The notes: generated from the sequence alone by a model not told the origin. A DNA stretch of 64,000 bases from Glutamicibacter mishrai (GCF_012221945.1 NZ_CP032549.1:2790001-2854000); one strand, 5' to 3'. Shown: positions 1-9,916, counted from the stretch's first letter. Numbers and translations are program-made.

Positions 1-583
1 GGTGGCCGGTCGCGACTTCGCGTTCGATGGCACCATCGAAGCCGTCAACGTCCTTGAAGGCGATCCAGCTCCGGACGGTTCGGGCCCCCTTCGTACCGAA
101 CGCGGCATCGAAATGGGACACATCTTCCAGCTCGGCCGCAAGTACGCGGAAGCCCTGGATCTGCGGGTGCTTGACCAGAATGGCAAGCTGCAGGTTGTCA
201 CCATGGGCTCCTACGGCATCGGAGTCACCCGAGCTGTCGCTGCCCTGGCAGAGGCCTACCACGATGAAAATGGCCTGGTTTGGCCAAAGCAGATTGCCCC
301 AGCCGACGTCCACATTGTCGTCACCGGCAAGGGCGCCGAGATGCTTGAGGCTGCTGAGAAGCTGGCTGCCGAGCTCGAAGCTGCCGGGCAGGAAGTCATC
401 CTCGACGACCGTCCGAAGCTTTCGGCTGGCGTGAAGTTCTCCGACGCTGAATTGATCGGCATTCCGACGATTGTTGTCGTGGGCCGTGGCCTGGCTGATG
501 GAGTTGTTGAAGTGAAGGACCGTGCTACCGGTGAACGTCGCGATGTGAAGGTCGACGATGTGGTTGCCGAGTTGACCGCCTGA
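1..583 (+). CDS. proS: Prolyl-tRNA synthetase, C-terminal part (partial)
   Basis: Charges tRNA-Pro with proline in the cytoplasm. Only about the last 193 residues are in the window; the reading frame is open at base 1, so the true start lies upstream and the GTG at base 2 is not a start. The visible part holds the end of the class II catalytic core (motif 3-like [16 protein letters not shown], with the motif arginine) followed by the anticodon-binding domain (from about [14 protein letters not shown] to the end). It is the first gene of the housekeeping cluster and is followed closely by a TauE-type exporter gene on the same strand. Identity is firm from motif 3 plus the HGTP anticodon domain. 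Confidence 0.93.
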   Translation, partial: VAGRDFAFDGTIEAVNVLEGDPAPDGSGPLRTERGIEMGHIFQLGRKYAEALDLRVLDQNGKLQVVTMGSYGIGVTRAVAALAEAYHDENGLVWPKQIAPADVHIVVTGKGAEMLEAAEKLAAELEAAGQEVILDDRPKLSAGVKFSDAELIGIPTIVVVGRGLADGVVEVKDRATGERRDVKVDDVVAELTA

Positions 584-618
584 GAACTTCAAAAATAATT
601 AAATAGGGGAGTAGCGCG

Positions 619-1431
619 GTGCAAGAGATTCTGGAATTCCTGTCCGTCAACGGCGAACCCGTTTCCTTCTGGCCCTTGGCCTTGCTTTTGCTGGCAGCCC
701 TGGGTGCAGGATGGATCGACGCGGTTGTTGGAGGCGGGGGACTGATTCAATTGCCCGCGCTGCTTCTTTTTCCGGGAATCACCCCGGTGCAAGCGCTGGC
801 TACCAACAAGCTGGGGTCGATCTTCGGCACCACGACCAGTGCGATCACGTATTACCGGCGGACCAGCCCGGATTTGAAAACCGCGATTCCGATGGCGCTG
901 ACGGCCTTGATTGGCGCCTTCGGCGGAGCCGCTTTGGCGACGGTGCTTCCCTCGGAAGCAATCAAGCCGATCATCATCGCTGCACTGATCGCGGTCCTGC
1001 TCTTCACTATTTTCAAGCCAAAGGCAGGCGAGCTCTCTCGTCTGCGCTACACCGGCCACCAGCATTACTTGCGGGCCATCATGATCGGCCTGGTTATCGG
1101 CGGTTATGACGGCATGGTCGGTCCCGGCACTGGATCGTTCCTGATCATCGCCATGGTGACGGTACTCGGGTACAACTTCTTGCAGTCCTCGGCGAAAGCC
1201 AAGATCGTCAATCTCTGCACGAATCTCGGTGCCTTGCTGCTGTTCGTCCCGACCGGCCATGTATTGGTCGGCTTGGGCTTGGCCATGGGCGTGATGAACA
1301 TGATCGGCGGCTATCTCGGAGCGCGCATGGCGATCTCCAAGGGCAGCGCTTTTATCCGCATCGTCTTCGTCGTTGTTGTCAGCGCGCTGATCATCAAGCT
1401 TGGCTCAGACATGATTTTTGCCGGCGAGTAG
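619..1431 (+). CDS. TauE/SafE family membrane exporter (probable sulfite or organosulfonate exporter)
   Basis: A 270-residue integral membrane protein with about eight hydrophobic segments, the usual length for the TauE/SafE (DUF81) family. The family repeat is visible: GWIDAVVGGGGLIQLPALL near residue 33, and GGYDGMVGPGTGSF near residue 160 in the second half. Members export sulfite, sulfoacetate or related anions; substrate here is unknown. The GTG start at 619 follows an AGGGGAG ribosome site at 605-612. It lies 35 bases after proS and may be co-transcribed. A molybdoenzyme of sulfite-oxidase type and a sulfonate importer lie elsewhere in this window, so a sulfur role is plausible, but that is inference. 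Confidence 0.85.
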   Translation: MQEILEFLSVNGEPVSFWPLALLLLAALGAGWIDAVVGGGGLIQLPALLLFPGITPVQALATNKLGSIFGTTTSAITYYRRTSPDLKTAIPMALTALIGAFGGAALATVLPSEAIKPIIIAALIAVLLFTIFKPKAGELSRLRYTGHQHYLRAIMIGLVIGGYDGMVGPGTGSFLIIAMVTVLGYNFLQSSAKAKIVNLCTNLGALLLFVPTGHVLVGLGLAMGVMNMIGGYLGARMAISKGSAFIRIVFVVVVSALIIKLGSDMIFAGE

Positions 1432-1448
1432 ACCGGCAGGATGTGCAG

Positions 1449-1895
1449 CTAGACGGTACGTGCGCTGGAAGCTTCCACCGTGGTGTAGCCAGTGTGATGC
1501 TTGACCTGCTGAGGTGCGATAGCGTGCACTACCGAGCTGGCAGGCATCTGATCAATGCGGAAGGTCAAGAAACTTCCACGAGATGCCGTGCGGTACAGCT
1601 CGCCGATGCTGGTGTCCTGTGGCAGCGGTTCAACAACCTGAAGAGCAGTGCACCCGATGGATACGTACATGAACCACAGATCGCCGTTGGCTGGGTCGGT
1701 GGTGGCTACCAGGACGGGTGGCTGATGCGCGGCGACCAGAGACATCACGTCACTGAGCTGTTCGTCTGGTTGCGCGATGACAATAGGCATGCCCTGCGCC
1801 CATCCGTGGGAGCTGAGCTGCGCGCGGCCCTGCCTTGAGCTGATGATTTCGCTGACTAATTCCGCTATTTTGGATCGTACAAATCGACCTGGCAT
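1449..1895 (-). CDS. Hypothetical protein, 148 aa
   Basis: Not recognised. The frame is open back to 2129, but the ATG at 1895 has a clear AGGAG at suitable distance (AGGAG, then 8 bases, then ATG), so this start is chosen. The product is soluble, with no signal peptide or membrane segment. The middle part (PIVIAQPDEQLSDVMSLVAA, then WFMYVSIGCTALQVVE) looks like alternating beta strands and helices of a small globular domain. It converges with the TauE-type gene (17 bases between stops). Length or start could be wrong if translation begins at the upstream ATG near 2024. Confidence 0.55.
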   Translation of the reverse strand: MPGRFVRSKIAELVSEIISSRQGRAQLSSHGWAQGMPIVIAQPDEQLSDVMSLVAAHQPPVLVATTDPANGDLWFMYVSIGCTALQVVEPLPQDTSIGELYRTASRGSFLTFRIDQMPASSVVHAIAPQQVKHHTGYTTVEASSARTV

Positions 1896-2360
1896 TATCC
1901 ATTCTCCTGTGTACGCAGTTGTAACGAGTGTCTGGATCCCCATGTAAGCGCCCCAGATGCGGACTATTTCTCCCCGGTTAATGCGGGGGTCAAATCGCGA
2001 ACCTTCGGCTCTTCTTTTCACCATAGCCGTTAATTCGATGAATTGCGAGAGCGTGATTGTCAGGAGCAAATTCCCATTATTCCGACATTCAGTATGAATC
2101 TGTATTGCCCGAGAATATTTGATATGCAATAAAGTTCGATGTATGCGAAGAAAACAATAATTGACTTGCTGTTATGGAATGAAAACGGGTCAAATGGAGG
2201 GTGAGTGGCGACCTGATATCAGGCCGTGAATCCAGTTGTGATCAGCATTGGAATTCATCTGAAGCAATCATTGATCATTGAAGCAAAAAATACCGTTGTG
2301 ATTATTTTGTAATACAGTCGCCACGGGTAAGCGGGCATGAAATCCTGTTCAAACGCAGGA
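1896..2360. other. AT-rich intergenic region, 465 bp
   Basis: Lies between the 148-aa gene (its 5' side) and the end of the membrane-anchored protein gene. It is clearly more AT-rich than its neighbours, especially 2090-2330. It probably holds the promoter of the minus-strand gene starting at 1895. A small inverted repeat (ATCCTG at 2343-2348 with CAGGAT at 2357-2362) sits at the stop codon of the gene ending at 2361 and may be part of a terminator. No convincing gene seen. Confidence 0.4.
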
Positions 2361-3428
2361 TCAGTTCACGCCTGTACCTGTTTCCAGGATGCGGTGGTCC
2401 GGACTTCCAGTCGATTCATCGCGCAGAGCGTTAAACGCCACATTGGCGATGGTGGTTCTGGCGTTGCCATCTGAGTTTCCGGCTGCAAGAACGAGGGCTT
2501 CATCGAAGTCAGTGCGCGCATCAGCCGCAACCTTGTCGAGGTTATCCAACCCCTTGTCCGGCAGGGCGTAGGCTGGCTGGCGCAGATCGGAGCATTGGGT
2601 ATCGATCACCGAACGCAACGTCTGAAGCTGCTTCCCCAACGCGGTGCGCTGGTCTTCAATCCCGTCCACCTGAGCTGTCGCACCACGAGCCGCCTGCAAT
2701 TGAAGGGCAAAATCCAAAGCGTATCCGCGGTCCAAGGCGCGTGCCACAGTTACCGATTCAAGGTCCTTGGCTTCTCCCACCGGGGTGGAAGGATTGAGAA
2801 GATCGTCAGAAGGCAGGCAACTGACCGGCTGGGAATTCTCATCCTGGGTTGTTTCGCTCAGCGGCTTGGCAAGTTCCGGGACGTTTTTCTCATCCAATGA
2901 TTCCGAAGCATCGAGAGCATCAAGATTCACTTGGAACGCTATTTCGGAGAGCAACTGGTTGCGTTCTAAAGTCGGCTCTTCCAATGCGGGCATCGAAGCG
3001 GAGAAATTCGCGACGTCCTGCAACAAGGTTGCCGCTAGTTCAGGGGTGTAGTTTGAAGGAACCTGCGGTGGGGAGTCTTCCTCAAATTGCAGCTCTCCGA
3101 GCAAGGCTGCGCCTTGGGAAAGCGATGCCCCCAGGTTCGCCAGTGCTTCGGACTCGACGCCGCCAGTCAGCTCGGCTAATTTGTTGGCTCGCGCCGCCAG
3201 GTCGGCAAGTTCAGCTCCTTGGACCCACAGGGTGCGTTCGTCGTCTGATGCGTCCTTGACTTGTTCCGGCAGGCCATGATCCACCAGCGCGCCATGAAAA
3301 ACGGTGCTGCCAATTCCCCACGTCACTGCAACGGCAACCACGCCTGCCAGGGCAGGGGCAATCCAGCCCGGTGCTCGGCGTGAAGGAGTCTTCTTGCGGC
3401 TGGGAAATCGGGGAGAATTTTCAGTCAT
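2361..3428 (-). CDS. Membrane-anchored protein next to rimP (DUF4439/ferritin-like candidate)
   Basis: About 355 residues from ATG 3428: a short basic N-terminus (SRKKTPSRRAPGW), one hydrophobic segment (IAPALAGVVAVAVTWGIGS, about residues 22-40), then an extracytoplasmic, acidic, helix-rich domain. In related actinobacteria a ferritin-like DUF4439 protein is encoded just before rimP; position and a helical C-terminal part (ALDRGYALDFALQLQAARG onward) fit, but the similarity is not certain by eye. It is divergent from rimP, with 174 bases between. No strong ribosome site precedes the start, so an alternative ATG at 3458 is possible. Confidence 0.55.
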   Translation of the reverse strand: MTENSPRFPSRKKTPSRRAPGWIAPALAGVVAVAVTWGIGSTVFHGALVDHGLPEQVKDASDDERTLWVQGAELADLAARANKLAELTGGVESEALANLGASLSQGAALLGELQFEEDSPPQVPSNYTPELAATLLQDVANFSASMPALEEPTLERNQLLSEIAFQVNLDALDASESLDEKNVPELAKPLSETTQDENSQPVSCLPSDDLLNPSTPVGEAKDLESVTVARALDRGYALDFALQLQAARGATAQVDGIEDQRTALGKQLQTLRSVIDTQCSDLRQPAYALPDKGLDNLDKVAADARTDFDEALVLAAGNSDGNARTTIANVAFNALRDESTGSPDHRILETGTGVN

Positions 3429-3602
3429 AGCGATTCGATCATGCCATGATTGACCCATGTTTTCGGGCAATGGCCGTGTTGCGCGACACCATGGGGAGAA
3501 AAAGTGCGTGAGTTCCTTCACCTGAGACGGTTTGGCAGTTCTCAACGAGCGAAACGCACTATAGGCTTAAAGGACAACATCGAATAGCGTGGGAGGATAT
3601 CC

Positions 3603-4169
3603 ATGACCGGAATGCCGGCCGATACCGAACAGGAAGCGCAGCGACTGACTGCATTGCTTTCCAAGGAAGTAGAATCCCACGGGCTTCTCTTAGAAGAAGT
3701 GACTTTGCGCCCCTCCGGCAAGCAGATGATCGTCCAGATCATCGTCGACAAAGCCGACGGCCACGATTCGGTGACTCTTGATGAACTCGGTGAAGTTACC
3801 ACCACCATCTCAAATGCCTTGGACAAGGATGCCGCTTACGCATCGGCGGACCCATATGAGCTCGAAGTGAGCTCCCCAGGTCTTTCCCGCCCGCTGACCG
3901 CACAGCGCCACTGGGTGCGAGCCTTGAACCGCATGGTCAAGATCTCCCTCGGCGACGGAACCAAGCTGCGCGGACGCCTGCTTGAAGTCAACGACGATGA
4001 TGTCCTGGTTGCCGAGCACCGCGAGCCGGCCAAAAAAGGCATGAAAACCAAGGTCCTTGACCCTGCCCTGCACACTTTTGAAAATATCCGTAAAGCTGTT
4101 GTCGATCCAGAACTGAACTTCGATGACGCACTATTAGACACCGTTGATTCTGAAGATTTGGAGGGCTAG
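3603..4169 (+). CDS. rimP: Ribosome maturation factor RimP
   Basis: Needed for 30S subunit assembly. 188 residues with the two RimP domains: the N-terminal alpha/beta domain (ALLSKEVESHGLLLEEVTLR to SDPYELEVSSPGLSRPL, with the family hallmark EVSSPGLSRPL near residues 90-100) and a C-terminal SH3-like barrel (KISLGDGTKLRGRLLEVNDDDVLVAEH). A GGAGG at 3592-3596 precedes ATG 3603. nusA starts two bases after the stop, the standard rimP-nusA-ylxR-infB arrangement. Confidence 0.97.
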   Translation: MTGMPADTEQEAQRLTALLSKEVESHGLLLEEVTLRPSGKQMIVQIIVDKADGHDSVTLDELGEVTTTISNALDKDAAYASADPYELEVSSPGLSRPLTAQRHWVRALNRMVKISLGDGTKLRGRLLEVNDDDVLVAEHREPAKKGMKTKVLDPALHTFENIRKAVVDPELNFDDALLDTVDSEDLEG

Positions 4170-4171
4170 GC

Positions 4172-5155
4172 GTGGATATCGATCTCAACGCTCTGCGTAT
4201 TCTGGAAAAAGACCGCGACATCCCCATGGATGTTTTGATCCCGACCATCGAGTCGGCACTGCTGCTGGCTTACAACAAGACCGAAGGCGCCATGCCAGGG
4301 GCTCGTGCTCACATTGAGCGCAGCACCGGCCACGTAGCCATCTTGGTTGAGGATCGTGACAACGCTGGCGTGCTGCTCGGCGAATTCGACGACACCCCGC
4401 ACGGTTTTGGCCGCATTGCCGCCTCGACCGCACGCCAGGTCATCATGCAGCGCTTGCGCGAAGCCGAAGACGCACAGGTCGTCGGCGAATACTCCGCACG
4501 TGTTGGCACCCTGATTTCCGGTGTCATCCAGCAGGGCTACTCCGCGCATATGGTGCAGGTGAAGATCGGCGATCTTGAAGCGCTGCTGCCTCCTGTCGAG
4601 CAGTCCCCAGGCGAGAAGTACATCCACGGCAACCGCCTGCGCGCCTTTGTGGTTTCCGCAGAGCGCGGCAACAAGGGTCCGGCAGTGACCCTGTCGCGTT
4701 CGCACCCGGGCATGGTTCGCCTGCTCTTCGAGATGGAAGTTCCGGAAATCGCAGACGGCACCGTTGTGGTCGAAGCGCTGGCTCGCGAAGCCGGCCACCG
4801 CACCAAGATCGCCGTGCGCGCCACCAAGCCTGGAGTGAACGCCAAGGGCGCCTGCATCGGCGAAATGGGCACCCGCGTGCGCGCCGTGATGAACGAACTG
4901 AACGACGAGAAGATCGACATCGTCGACTACAACGAGGATCCAGCGAAGTTCATCGCCGCGGCCTTGTCGCCATCCAAGGTGGTCTCGGTCGAGATCCTGG
5001 ATGAAGCAGAACGCCGTGCCCGCGTGGTGGTTCCTGACTCCCAGCTGTCGCTGGCTATCGGTAAGGAAGGGCAGAACGCCCGCCTGGCCGCCAAGCTGAC
5101 CGGCTGGCGCATTGACATCTTGGCTGCATCCGGTGGCAAGGAGCCACAGCTCTAA
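4172..5155 (+). CDS. nusA: Transcription termination/antitermination factor NusA
   Basis: Binds RNA polymerase and nascent RNA, affecting pausing, termination and antitermination. 327 residues, GTG start at 4172 two bases after rimP. Order: N-terminal RNAP-binding domain (1 to about 105), S1 domain (about 108-180, [24 protein letters not shown]), KH1 and KH2 (about 200-320, with [20 protein letters not shown] in KH2). It lacks the C-terminal acidic repeats of E. coli NusA, normal for actinobacteria. Translational coupling with rimP is likely from the spacing. Confidence 0.97.
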   Translation: MDIDLNALRILEKDRDIPMDVLIPTIESALLLAYNKTEGAMPGARAHIERSTGHVAILVEDRDNAGVLLGEFDDTPHGFGRIAASTARQVIMQRLREAEDAQVVGEYSARVGTLISGVIQQGYSAHMVQVKIGDLEALLPPVEQSPGEKYIHGNRLRAFVVSAERGNKGPAVTLSRSHPGMVRLLFEMEVPEIADGTVVVEALAREAGHRTKIAVRATKPGVNAKGACIGEMGTRVRAVMNELNDEKIDIVDYNEDPAKFIAAALSPSKVVSVEILDEAERRARVVVPDSQLSLAIGKEGQNARLAAKLTGWRIDILAASGGKEPQL

Positions 5156-5257
5156 ACCCGTTGCACCAAGAAAAGCTAGGTTGACGCCAGGTAGCCATGG
5201 CGCTGTGTGAGCCAGAACTCATGCGCGCTATGGCTGCTAAACGCGCTAGACTAGTAG

Positions 5258-5617
5258 ATGGCTCGTATAACTAGGGAAGGTGGCGACGGCGCTCGCATGA
5301 AGCTGCATCAGCAACGAACGTGCATTGGCTGTCGAACTGTCACCGGTAAAAACGAGTTACTCCGCTGGGTCCTCAAAGACGGCGCACCACTGCGTGTGGT
5401 GAGCCTGGATCTGAAGGGTTCCGCCTCAGGGCGGGGAACCTGGACCCACGGAACAGAAAAGTGTGTGCGGCAAGCTGTGCAGCGCAAGGCGTTCGCGCGG
5501 ACCTTCCGGTCTGCTGTGGACGATTCGCAGGTAGTGCAGGAATTTACCGCATACGAAGATCAGCTGGCAGCACGCCAGCAATCTGGCAAACATGATGAAA
5601 GCGGGTCAGAAATCTGA
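5258..5617 (+). CDS. ylxR: YlxR family RNA-binding protein (DUF448)
   Basis: Small basic protein of the nusA-infB operon, a predicted RNA or nucleoid binder. The family signature is clear: QQRTCIGCRTVTGKNELLRWV near residues 16-36, then RGTWTHGTEKCVRQAVQRKAF. Two starts are possible. ATG 5258 has no ribosome site but has a TAnnnT -10-like element (TAGACT, 5247-5252) placed so that the message could be leaderless; ATG 5297 begins closer to the conserved core. The longer form is given (119 aa). A 176-base gap then leads to infB. Confidence 0.88.
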   Translation: MARITREGGDGARMKLHQQRTCIGCRTVTGKNELLRWVLKDGAPLRVVSLDLKGSASGRGTWTHGTEKCVRQAVQRKAFARTFRSAVDDSQVVQEFTAYEDQLAARQQSGKHDESGSEI

Positions 5618-5793
5618 TGGCAACCCGATGAGTCGGCAATGTTGAGCGCACAACGATGAATTATCAGTTCTGCGTGATCCACCGTGCGACGGAAGAATTT
5701 CACGAATTACACAGCTGATTTGCCAGACCTCCTGTATTAAAGATTTTTCTTTGGACCCGGGGTTTGAGCAGATCACATCACTACAGGAGAGAT

Positions 5794-8730
5794 GTGGCTA
5801 AACCCCGCGTTCACGAGCTCGCGAAAGAGCTCGGAATCACTTCAAAAGAAGCACTAACCAAATTGCAGGACATGGGCGAATTCGTTCGCTCGGCATCCTC
5901 GACCGTTGAGCCTCCAGTAGCGCGCAAGCTGCGCGATGCCTTCCCAGGTTCGAACAATTCAGCTGCTGCCAAGCCAGCAGCCGCAAAGCCAGCAACCCCG
6001 GGCGCACCAAAGCCGGCTTCCAAGCCAGCTTCGACCCCGGGCGCAAGCTCCGCAGCAAAGCCAGGCTCCAAGCCTGCCGCTAAGCCAGCCGCCGCCGCTC
6101 CGGCACCGGCTGCTCCAGCGGCCCCTGCAACGCCAGCTCCAAAGGCAACCCCAGGTGCTCCGTTGCCAGGTGCTGCACCAAAGCCAGGCAGCAAGCCAGG
6201 CCCGAAGCCAGGGGCACCACGCCCAGGCAACAACCCGTTCTCCTCCCAGCAGGGCATGCGTTCGACTGACTCCGGCGAACGACGTGGCCAGAACCGCGAC
6301 GGCAACCGTGCACCACGTCCGGGCGCTCCACGCCCAGGTGGTCCACGTCCAGGGAACAGCCCGTTCTCGTCCCAGCAGGGAATGCGCGGCGAAGGCGGCC
6401 AGGGTGGCCCACGTCCATCACGCGATGGCCAGCGCGGCCCACGTCCAGGCGGCCAGGGCGGCCAGGGCGGTCCACGTCCACCACGCGACGGCCAGGGCGG
6501 TCCACGCCCAGCACGCGACGGCCAGCGTAGCCCACGCCCAGCAGGCCAGGGCGGTCCACGTCCTGCCGGCCAGGGTGGCCCACGCCCAGCTGGCGCAGGC
6601 GCCGGCGGTCCACGTCCAGGCGCAGGTGCAGGAACCACTGCAACCCCACGCATGATGCCTAACCGCACCGATCGTCCAGCCCCAGCAGGCGGCGGACGTC
6701 CAGGTGCCGGTGGCGGCGGACGCGGTCGCCCAGGCGGCGGCAACGGTGGCGGTACCGGTGGCGGCTTCCGCCCAGGTGCACCACGTGGCCGCGGTGGCGT
6801 TGGCGGTGCTTTCGGCAAGGGAGGCGCCGGTCGCGGCAAGCAGCGCAAGTCCAAGCGCGCAAAGCGCCAGGAATTGGAGCAGATGAGCGTTCCGTCATTG
6901 GGTGGCGTGAATGTTCCACGCGGCACCGGTGACACCGAGATCCGTCTGCGCCGTGGTGCTTCGATCACCGACTTCGCTGACAAGATCGGCGCAAACCCGG
7001 CCGCACTGGTCACCGTGCTGTTCCACCTCGGCGAAATGGCTACGGCCACCCAGTCGCTGGATGAGGCAACCTTCGAAGTACTCGGCGAAGAGCTGGGCTA
7101 CAAGGTCCTGGTTGTCTCCCCAGAGGACGAGGACAAGGAACTGCTCGAAGGCTTCGGCCTCGACCTGGACGCTGAGCTCGAAGCTGAAGGCGAAGACGTG
7201 CTTGAAGAGCGCGCCCCAGTCATCACCATCATGGGCCACGTTGACCACGGTAAGACCCGTCTGCTTGATGCCATCCGCAAGTCCAACGTCATTGAGGGCG
7301 AACACGGCGGCATCACCCAGCACATCGGTGCATACCAGATCAACCACCAGCATGAAGGCCGCGATCGCGCGATGACCTTCATCGATACCCCGGGCCACGA
7401 GGCGTTCACCGCCATGCGTGCTCGTGGTGCCGAGGTCACCGACGTCGCCGTTCTGGTTGTCGCTGCGGATGATGGCGTCATGCCACAGACCGTGGAAGCA
7501 CTGAACCACGCACAGGCTGCCGGCGTGCCGATCATCGTCGCAGTGAACAAGATCGATAAGGAAGGCGCCAACCCGGACAAGGTCATGGGGCAGCTCACCG
7601 AATACGGTCTGGTTCCTGAAGAATACGGTGGCGACACCATGTTCGTGAAGGTTTCGGCACTGCAGAAGCAGGGTATCGACGAGCTGCTCGACGCCGTCCT
7701 GCTGACTTCCGATGTCCTGGAACTGAAGGCCAACCCGGACAAGTCCGCTCGTGGTGTAGCCATTGAAGCGAACCTGGATAAGGGCCGCGGTTCGGTTGTC
7801 ACCGTCCTGGTCCAGTCTGGTACCTTGTGCGTCGGCGACACCATGGTTGTGGGCACCGCCCACGGCCGCGTGCGTGCAATGTTCAACGAAAACGGCGAGA
7901 ACCTCGACGTGGCACTGCCATCGCGTCCGGTCCAGGTCTTGGGCATGTCCTCGGTGCCTCGCGCCGGCGACGGCTTCCTGATCACCGAAGACGAGCGCAC
8001 TGCTCGCCAGATCGCTGACAAGCGCGAAACCGCAGAGCGCAACGCCCTGCTGGCCAAGCGTCGCAAGCGCATCACGCTGGAAGACTTCGATAAGGCTGTT
8101 GCAGACGGCAAGATCGATACCTTGAACCTGATCCTGAAGGGTGACGCTTCGGGTGCTGTTGAAGCACTGGAAGACTCGCTGATGAAGATCGAGGTTGGCG
8201 ACGACGTTCAGCTGCGCGTGATCCACCGCGGTGTTGGTGCTATCACCCAGAACGACGTCAACCTGGCTACCGTGGACAATGCCATCATCATTGGCTTCAA
8301 TGTCCGCCCAGCCGAGCGCGTGTCTGAACTGGCTGACAAAGAAGGCGTGGATATGCGCTTCTACTCGGTCATCTACTCCGCTATCGACGACATCGAAGCA
8401 GCGCTCAAGGGCATGCTCAAGCCGGAATACGAAGAAGTGGCCCTCGGTACCGCCGAGATCCGCATGGTCTTCCGTTCCTCGAAGTTCGGCAACATTGCCG
8501 GTTCGATCATCCGCTCGGGCACCATCAAGCGTAATTCCAAGGCACGCCTGGTACGCGATGGCAACGTGGTGGGCGACAACCTGTCGATCGACTCGCTGCG
8601 CCGCGAAAAGGACGACGTCACCGAGGTCCGCGAAGGCTTCGAATGCGGTATCGGCCTGGGGTCGTTCAACGACATTAAGGAAGGCGACATCATCGAGACC
8701 TTCGAGATGCGCGAAAAGCCACGCGACTAA
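5794..8730 (+). CDS. infB: Translation initiation factor IF-2
   Basis: GTPase that places initiator fMet-tRNA on the ribosome. 978 residues from GTG 5794, which follows AGGAG at 5785-5789; the open frame extends to a TTG at 5764, but actinobacterial IF-2 begins with the Ala-Lys...[10 protein letters not shown] sequence encoded at 5797. IF2_N domain at about 1-50; a Pro/Ala then Gly/Arg/Pro-rich low-complexity region at about 55-365 with repeated GPRP blocks; a second IF2_N at about 385-440; G domain with GHVDHGKT (481), DTPGHEAF (531) and NKID (585); then the domain II, III and IV elements. The long disordered N-terminus is typical of high-GC actinobacteria. Confidence 0.97.
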   Translation: MAKPRVHELAKELGITSKEALTKLQDMGEFVRSASSTVEPPVARKLRDAFPGSNNSAAAKPAAAKPATPGAPKPASKPASTPGASSAAKPGSKPAAKPAAAAPAPAAPAAPATPAPKATPGAPLPGAAPKPGSKPGPKPGAPRPGNNPFSSQQGMRSTDSGERRGQNRDGNRAPRPGAPRPGGPRPGNSPFSSQQGMRGEGGQGGPRPSRDGQRGPRPGGQGGQGGPRPPRDGQGGPRPARDGQRSPRPAGQGGPRPAGQGGPRPAGAGAGGPRPGAGAGTTATPRMMPNRTDRPAPAGGGRPGAGGGGRGRPGGGNGGGTGGGFRPGAPRGRGGVGGAFGKGGAGRGKQRKSKRAKRQELEQMSVPSLGGVNVPRGTGDTEIRLRRGASITDFADKIGANPAALVTVLFHLGEMATATQSLDEATFEVLGEELGYKVLVVSPEDEDKELLEGFGLDLDAELEAEGEDVLEERAPVITIMGHVDHGKTRLLDAIRKSNVIEGEHGGITQHIGAYQINHQHEGRDRAMTFIDTPGHEAFTAMRARGAEVTDVAVLVVAADDGVMPQTVEALNHAQAAGVPIIVAVNKIDKEGANPDKVMGQLTEYGLVPEEYGGDTMFVKVSALQKQGIDELLDAVLLTSDVLELKANPDKSARGVAIEANLDKGRGSVVTVLVQSGTLCVGDTMVVGTAHGRVRAMFNENGENLDVALPSRPVQVLGMSSVPRAGDGFLITEDERTARQIADKRETAERNALLAKRRKRITLEDFDKAVADGKIDTLNLILKGDASGAVEALEDSLMKIEVGDDVQLRVIHRGVGAITQNDVNLATVDNAIIIGFNVRPAERVSELADKEGVDMRFYSVIYSAIDDIEAALKGMLKPEYEEVALGTAEIRMVFRSSKFGNIAGSIIRSGTIKRNSKARLVRDGNVVGDNLSIDSLRREKDDVTEVREGFECGIGLGSFNDIKEGDIIETFEMREKPRD

Positions 8731-8766
8731 TTGCTCACCAGCAATTAGCAGTGTGACTCACTGATT

Positions 8767-8806
8767 CGTGGGCGTTTGACCGATAAGCTTTGGTCAAGCG
8801 CCCACG
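8767..8806 (+). terminator. Hairpin between infB and rbfA
   Basis: Left arm CGTGGGCGTTTGACC (8767-8781) and right arm GGTCAAGCGCCCACG (8792-8806) form a 15-bp stem with one G-T pair and a 10-base loop, followed by a short AGTTTT run. It looks like an intrinsic terminator or a processing or attenuation site inside the infB-rbfA transcription unit. rbfA begins 25 bases later, so rbfA is either partly uncoupled from infB or has its own promoter. Confidence 0.65.
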
Positions 8807-8831
8807 AGTTTTGAACCATTAGGAGAAAACC

Positions 8832-9266
8832 ATGGCTGATTCAGCCCGCGCCGCACGCCTAGCCAAGCGCGTGCAGGTCCTCATGGCCCAGTCGCTGCGC
8901 AACGTCATCAAGGATGAGCGCATCGACAACGTCACCGTGACCGACGCCCGCGTCACCAACGACCTGCAGCACGCCACCGTGTACTACACCGTCTTTGGCG
9001 ATGACCAGATGAAGAAGGACATCGCCGAAATGCTAGAAAAGCGCGGCGGTGCGCTGCGCAAGGAATTGGGCCGCAACCTGACCATCCGCCTGACCCCGAC
9101 GCTGGCCTTCGTAGCCGACGAGATCCCTGAAGGTGCCTCGCACCTTGAGGAATTGCTGGCCAAGGCCCGCGAGAAGGACGCCGAGGTTGCAGCTCTGCGC
9201 GAAGGCAAGGACTTCGCTGGAGACCAGGACCCGTACAAGAAGGACGAGGACGCTGAAGAAGCCTAG
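8832..9266 (+). CDS. rbfA: Ribosome-binding factor A
   Basis: Cold-shock and 16S rRNA maturation factor acting on the 30S subunit. 144 residues with the type II KH-like fold of RbfA: ARAARLAKRVQVLMAQSLRN at the start, then VTVTDARVTNDLQHATVYYTVFGD and LRKELGRNLTIRLTPTLAFVADE. The acidic tail (from KDFAGDQDPYKKDEDAEEA) is common in actinobacterial forms. AGGAG lies 6 bases before ATG 8832. Follows infB as usual; truB, often the next gene, is displaced about 4.8 kb downstream by the sigK-type cluster. Confidence 0.96.
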   Translation: MADSARAARLAKRVQVLMAQSLRNVIKDERIDNVTVTDARVTNDLQHATVYYTVFGDDQMKKDIAEMLEKRGGALRKELGRNLTIRLTPTLAFVADEIPEGASHLEELLAKAREKDAEVAALREGKDFAGDQDPYKKDEDAEEA

Positions 9267-9294
9267 GGGCTTCTGAGCTTCACTCTGCCTGGAG

Positions 9295-9337
9295 CAACGC
9301 CCCGGATGGCACGCATTGCGTGCTAGCCGGGGCGTTG
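9295..9337 (+). terminator. Hairpin after rbfA
   Basis: Outer arms CAACGCCCCGG (9295-9305) and CCGGGGCGTTG (9327-9337) pair perfectly, and inner arms GCACGC (9309-9314) and GCGTGC (9318-9323) extend the stem. There is no T run after it. Probable transcription end of the rimP-rbfA unit. Confidence 0.6.
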
Positions 9338-9454
9338 TGCGTTGGCCTCGATTACCCTCACAGCGAAGCGCGAATCCCTGCCGAAGGCTGGTCGCCGGGC
9401 AGATGGTGGGATAGCGTGATCAGAAACCGACGGATCCGACCAAAGGTGCAGCAC

Positions 9455-9901
9455 ATGCCAGAATTCACCACAACACTGAGCGCAACCGGCGGAAACAACG
9501 TGGGGATCGTGGTTCCCGATGGCATCGTGCTCGGATTCGGCCGCGGCAAACGTGTCCCGGTCATCGTGTGCATTGACGGGGACTACACCTACCGGAACAC
9601 CATTTCATCTATGCACGGGCAGTTCCTCATTTCCTTCAACTCCGAAACACGCGCAGCTACGGGCAAGGGCGCGGGAGATGAAATCAGCGTGAAACTCGAA
9701 CTCGACGAAGAGCCGCGCACCGTGGAAATTCCCCAACCGCTGGCCGTGCTGCTTTCAGCTGAACCCGAGCTCCTGGAAGCCTGGAACCAGCTTTCCTACA
9801 GCAAGCAGCGAGGCCACGTAGATCCGATCGTGGCAGCCCGCGGCGAGGACACCAGGGCGCGCCGGGTCGAAAAAGTCATCAAGACGCTTCGCGGCAAATA
9901 G
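9455..9901 (+). CDS. YdeI/OmpD-associated family protein with DUF1905 domain
   Basis: 148 residues from ATG 9455; the open frame goes back to 9320 but the family begins near this Met. The first half is a DUF1905 beta-barrel-like domain (FTTTLSATGGNNVGIVVPD, then GKRVPVIVCIDG) and the second half is the YdeI/OmpD-associated C-terminal helical motif (LEAWNQLSYSKQRGHVDPIVAARGEDTRARRVEKVIKTL). The family is linked by name to bacteriocin protection and iron or stress responses, but the role is not known. It converges on the molybdoenzyme gene with 15 bases between. Confidence 0.8.
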   Translation: MPEFTTTLSATGGNNVGIVVPDGIVLGFGRGKRVPVIVCIDGDYTYRNTISSMHGQFLISFNSETRAATGKGAGDEISVKLELDEEPRTVEIPQPLAVLLSAEPELLEAWNQLSYSKQRGHVDPIVAARGEDTRARRVEKVIKTLRGK

Positions 9902-9916
9902 GCTGCAGGTCGACGC

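Noticed and set aside
589-1260. 223-aa minus-strand frame opposite the TauE-type gene
   Set aside because: The plus-strand gene has membrane segments and family motifs; the minus frame has composition typical of an antisense shadow.
5811-8226. Long minus-strand open frames (412 aa at 5811-7049 and 443 aa at 6895-8226) within infB
   Set aside because: They lie wholly opposite the well-supported IF-2 gene; high GC and the repeat region remove stops. Their sequences are low-complexity or have no family pattern.
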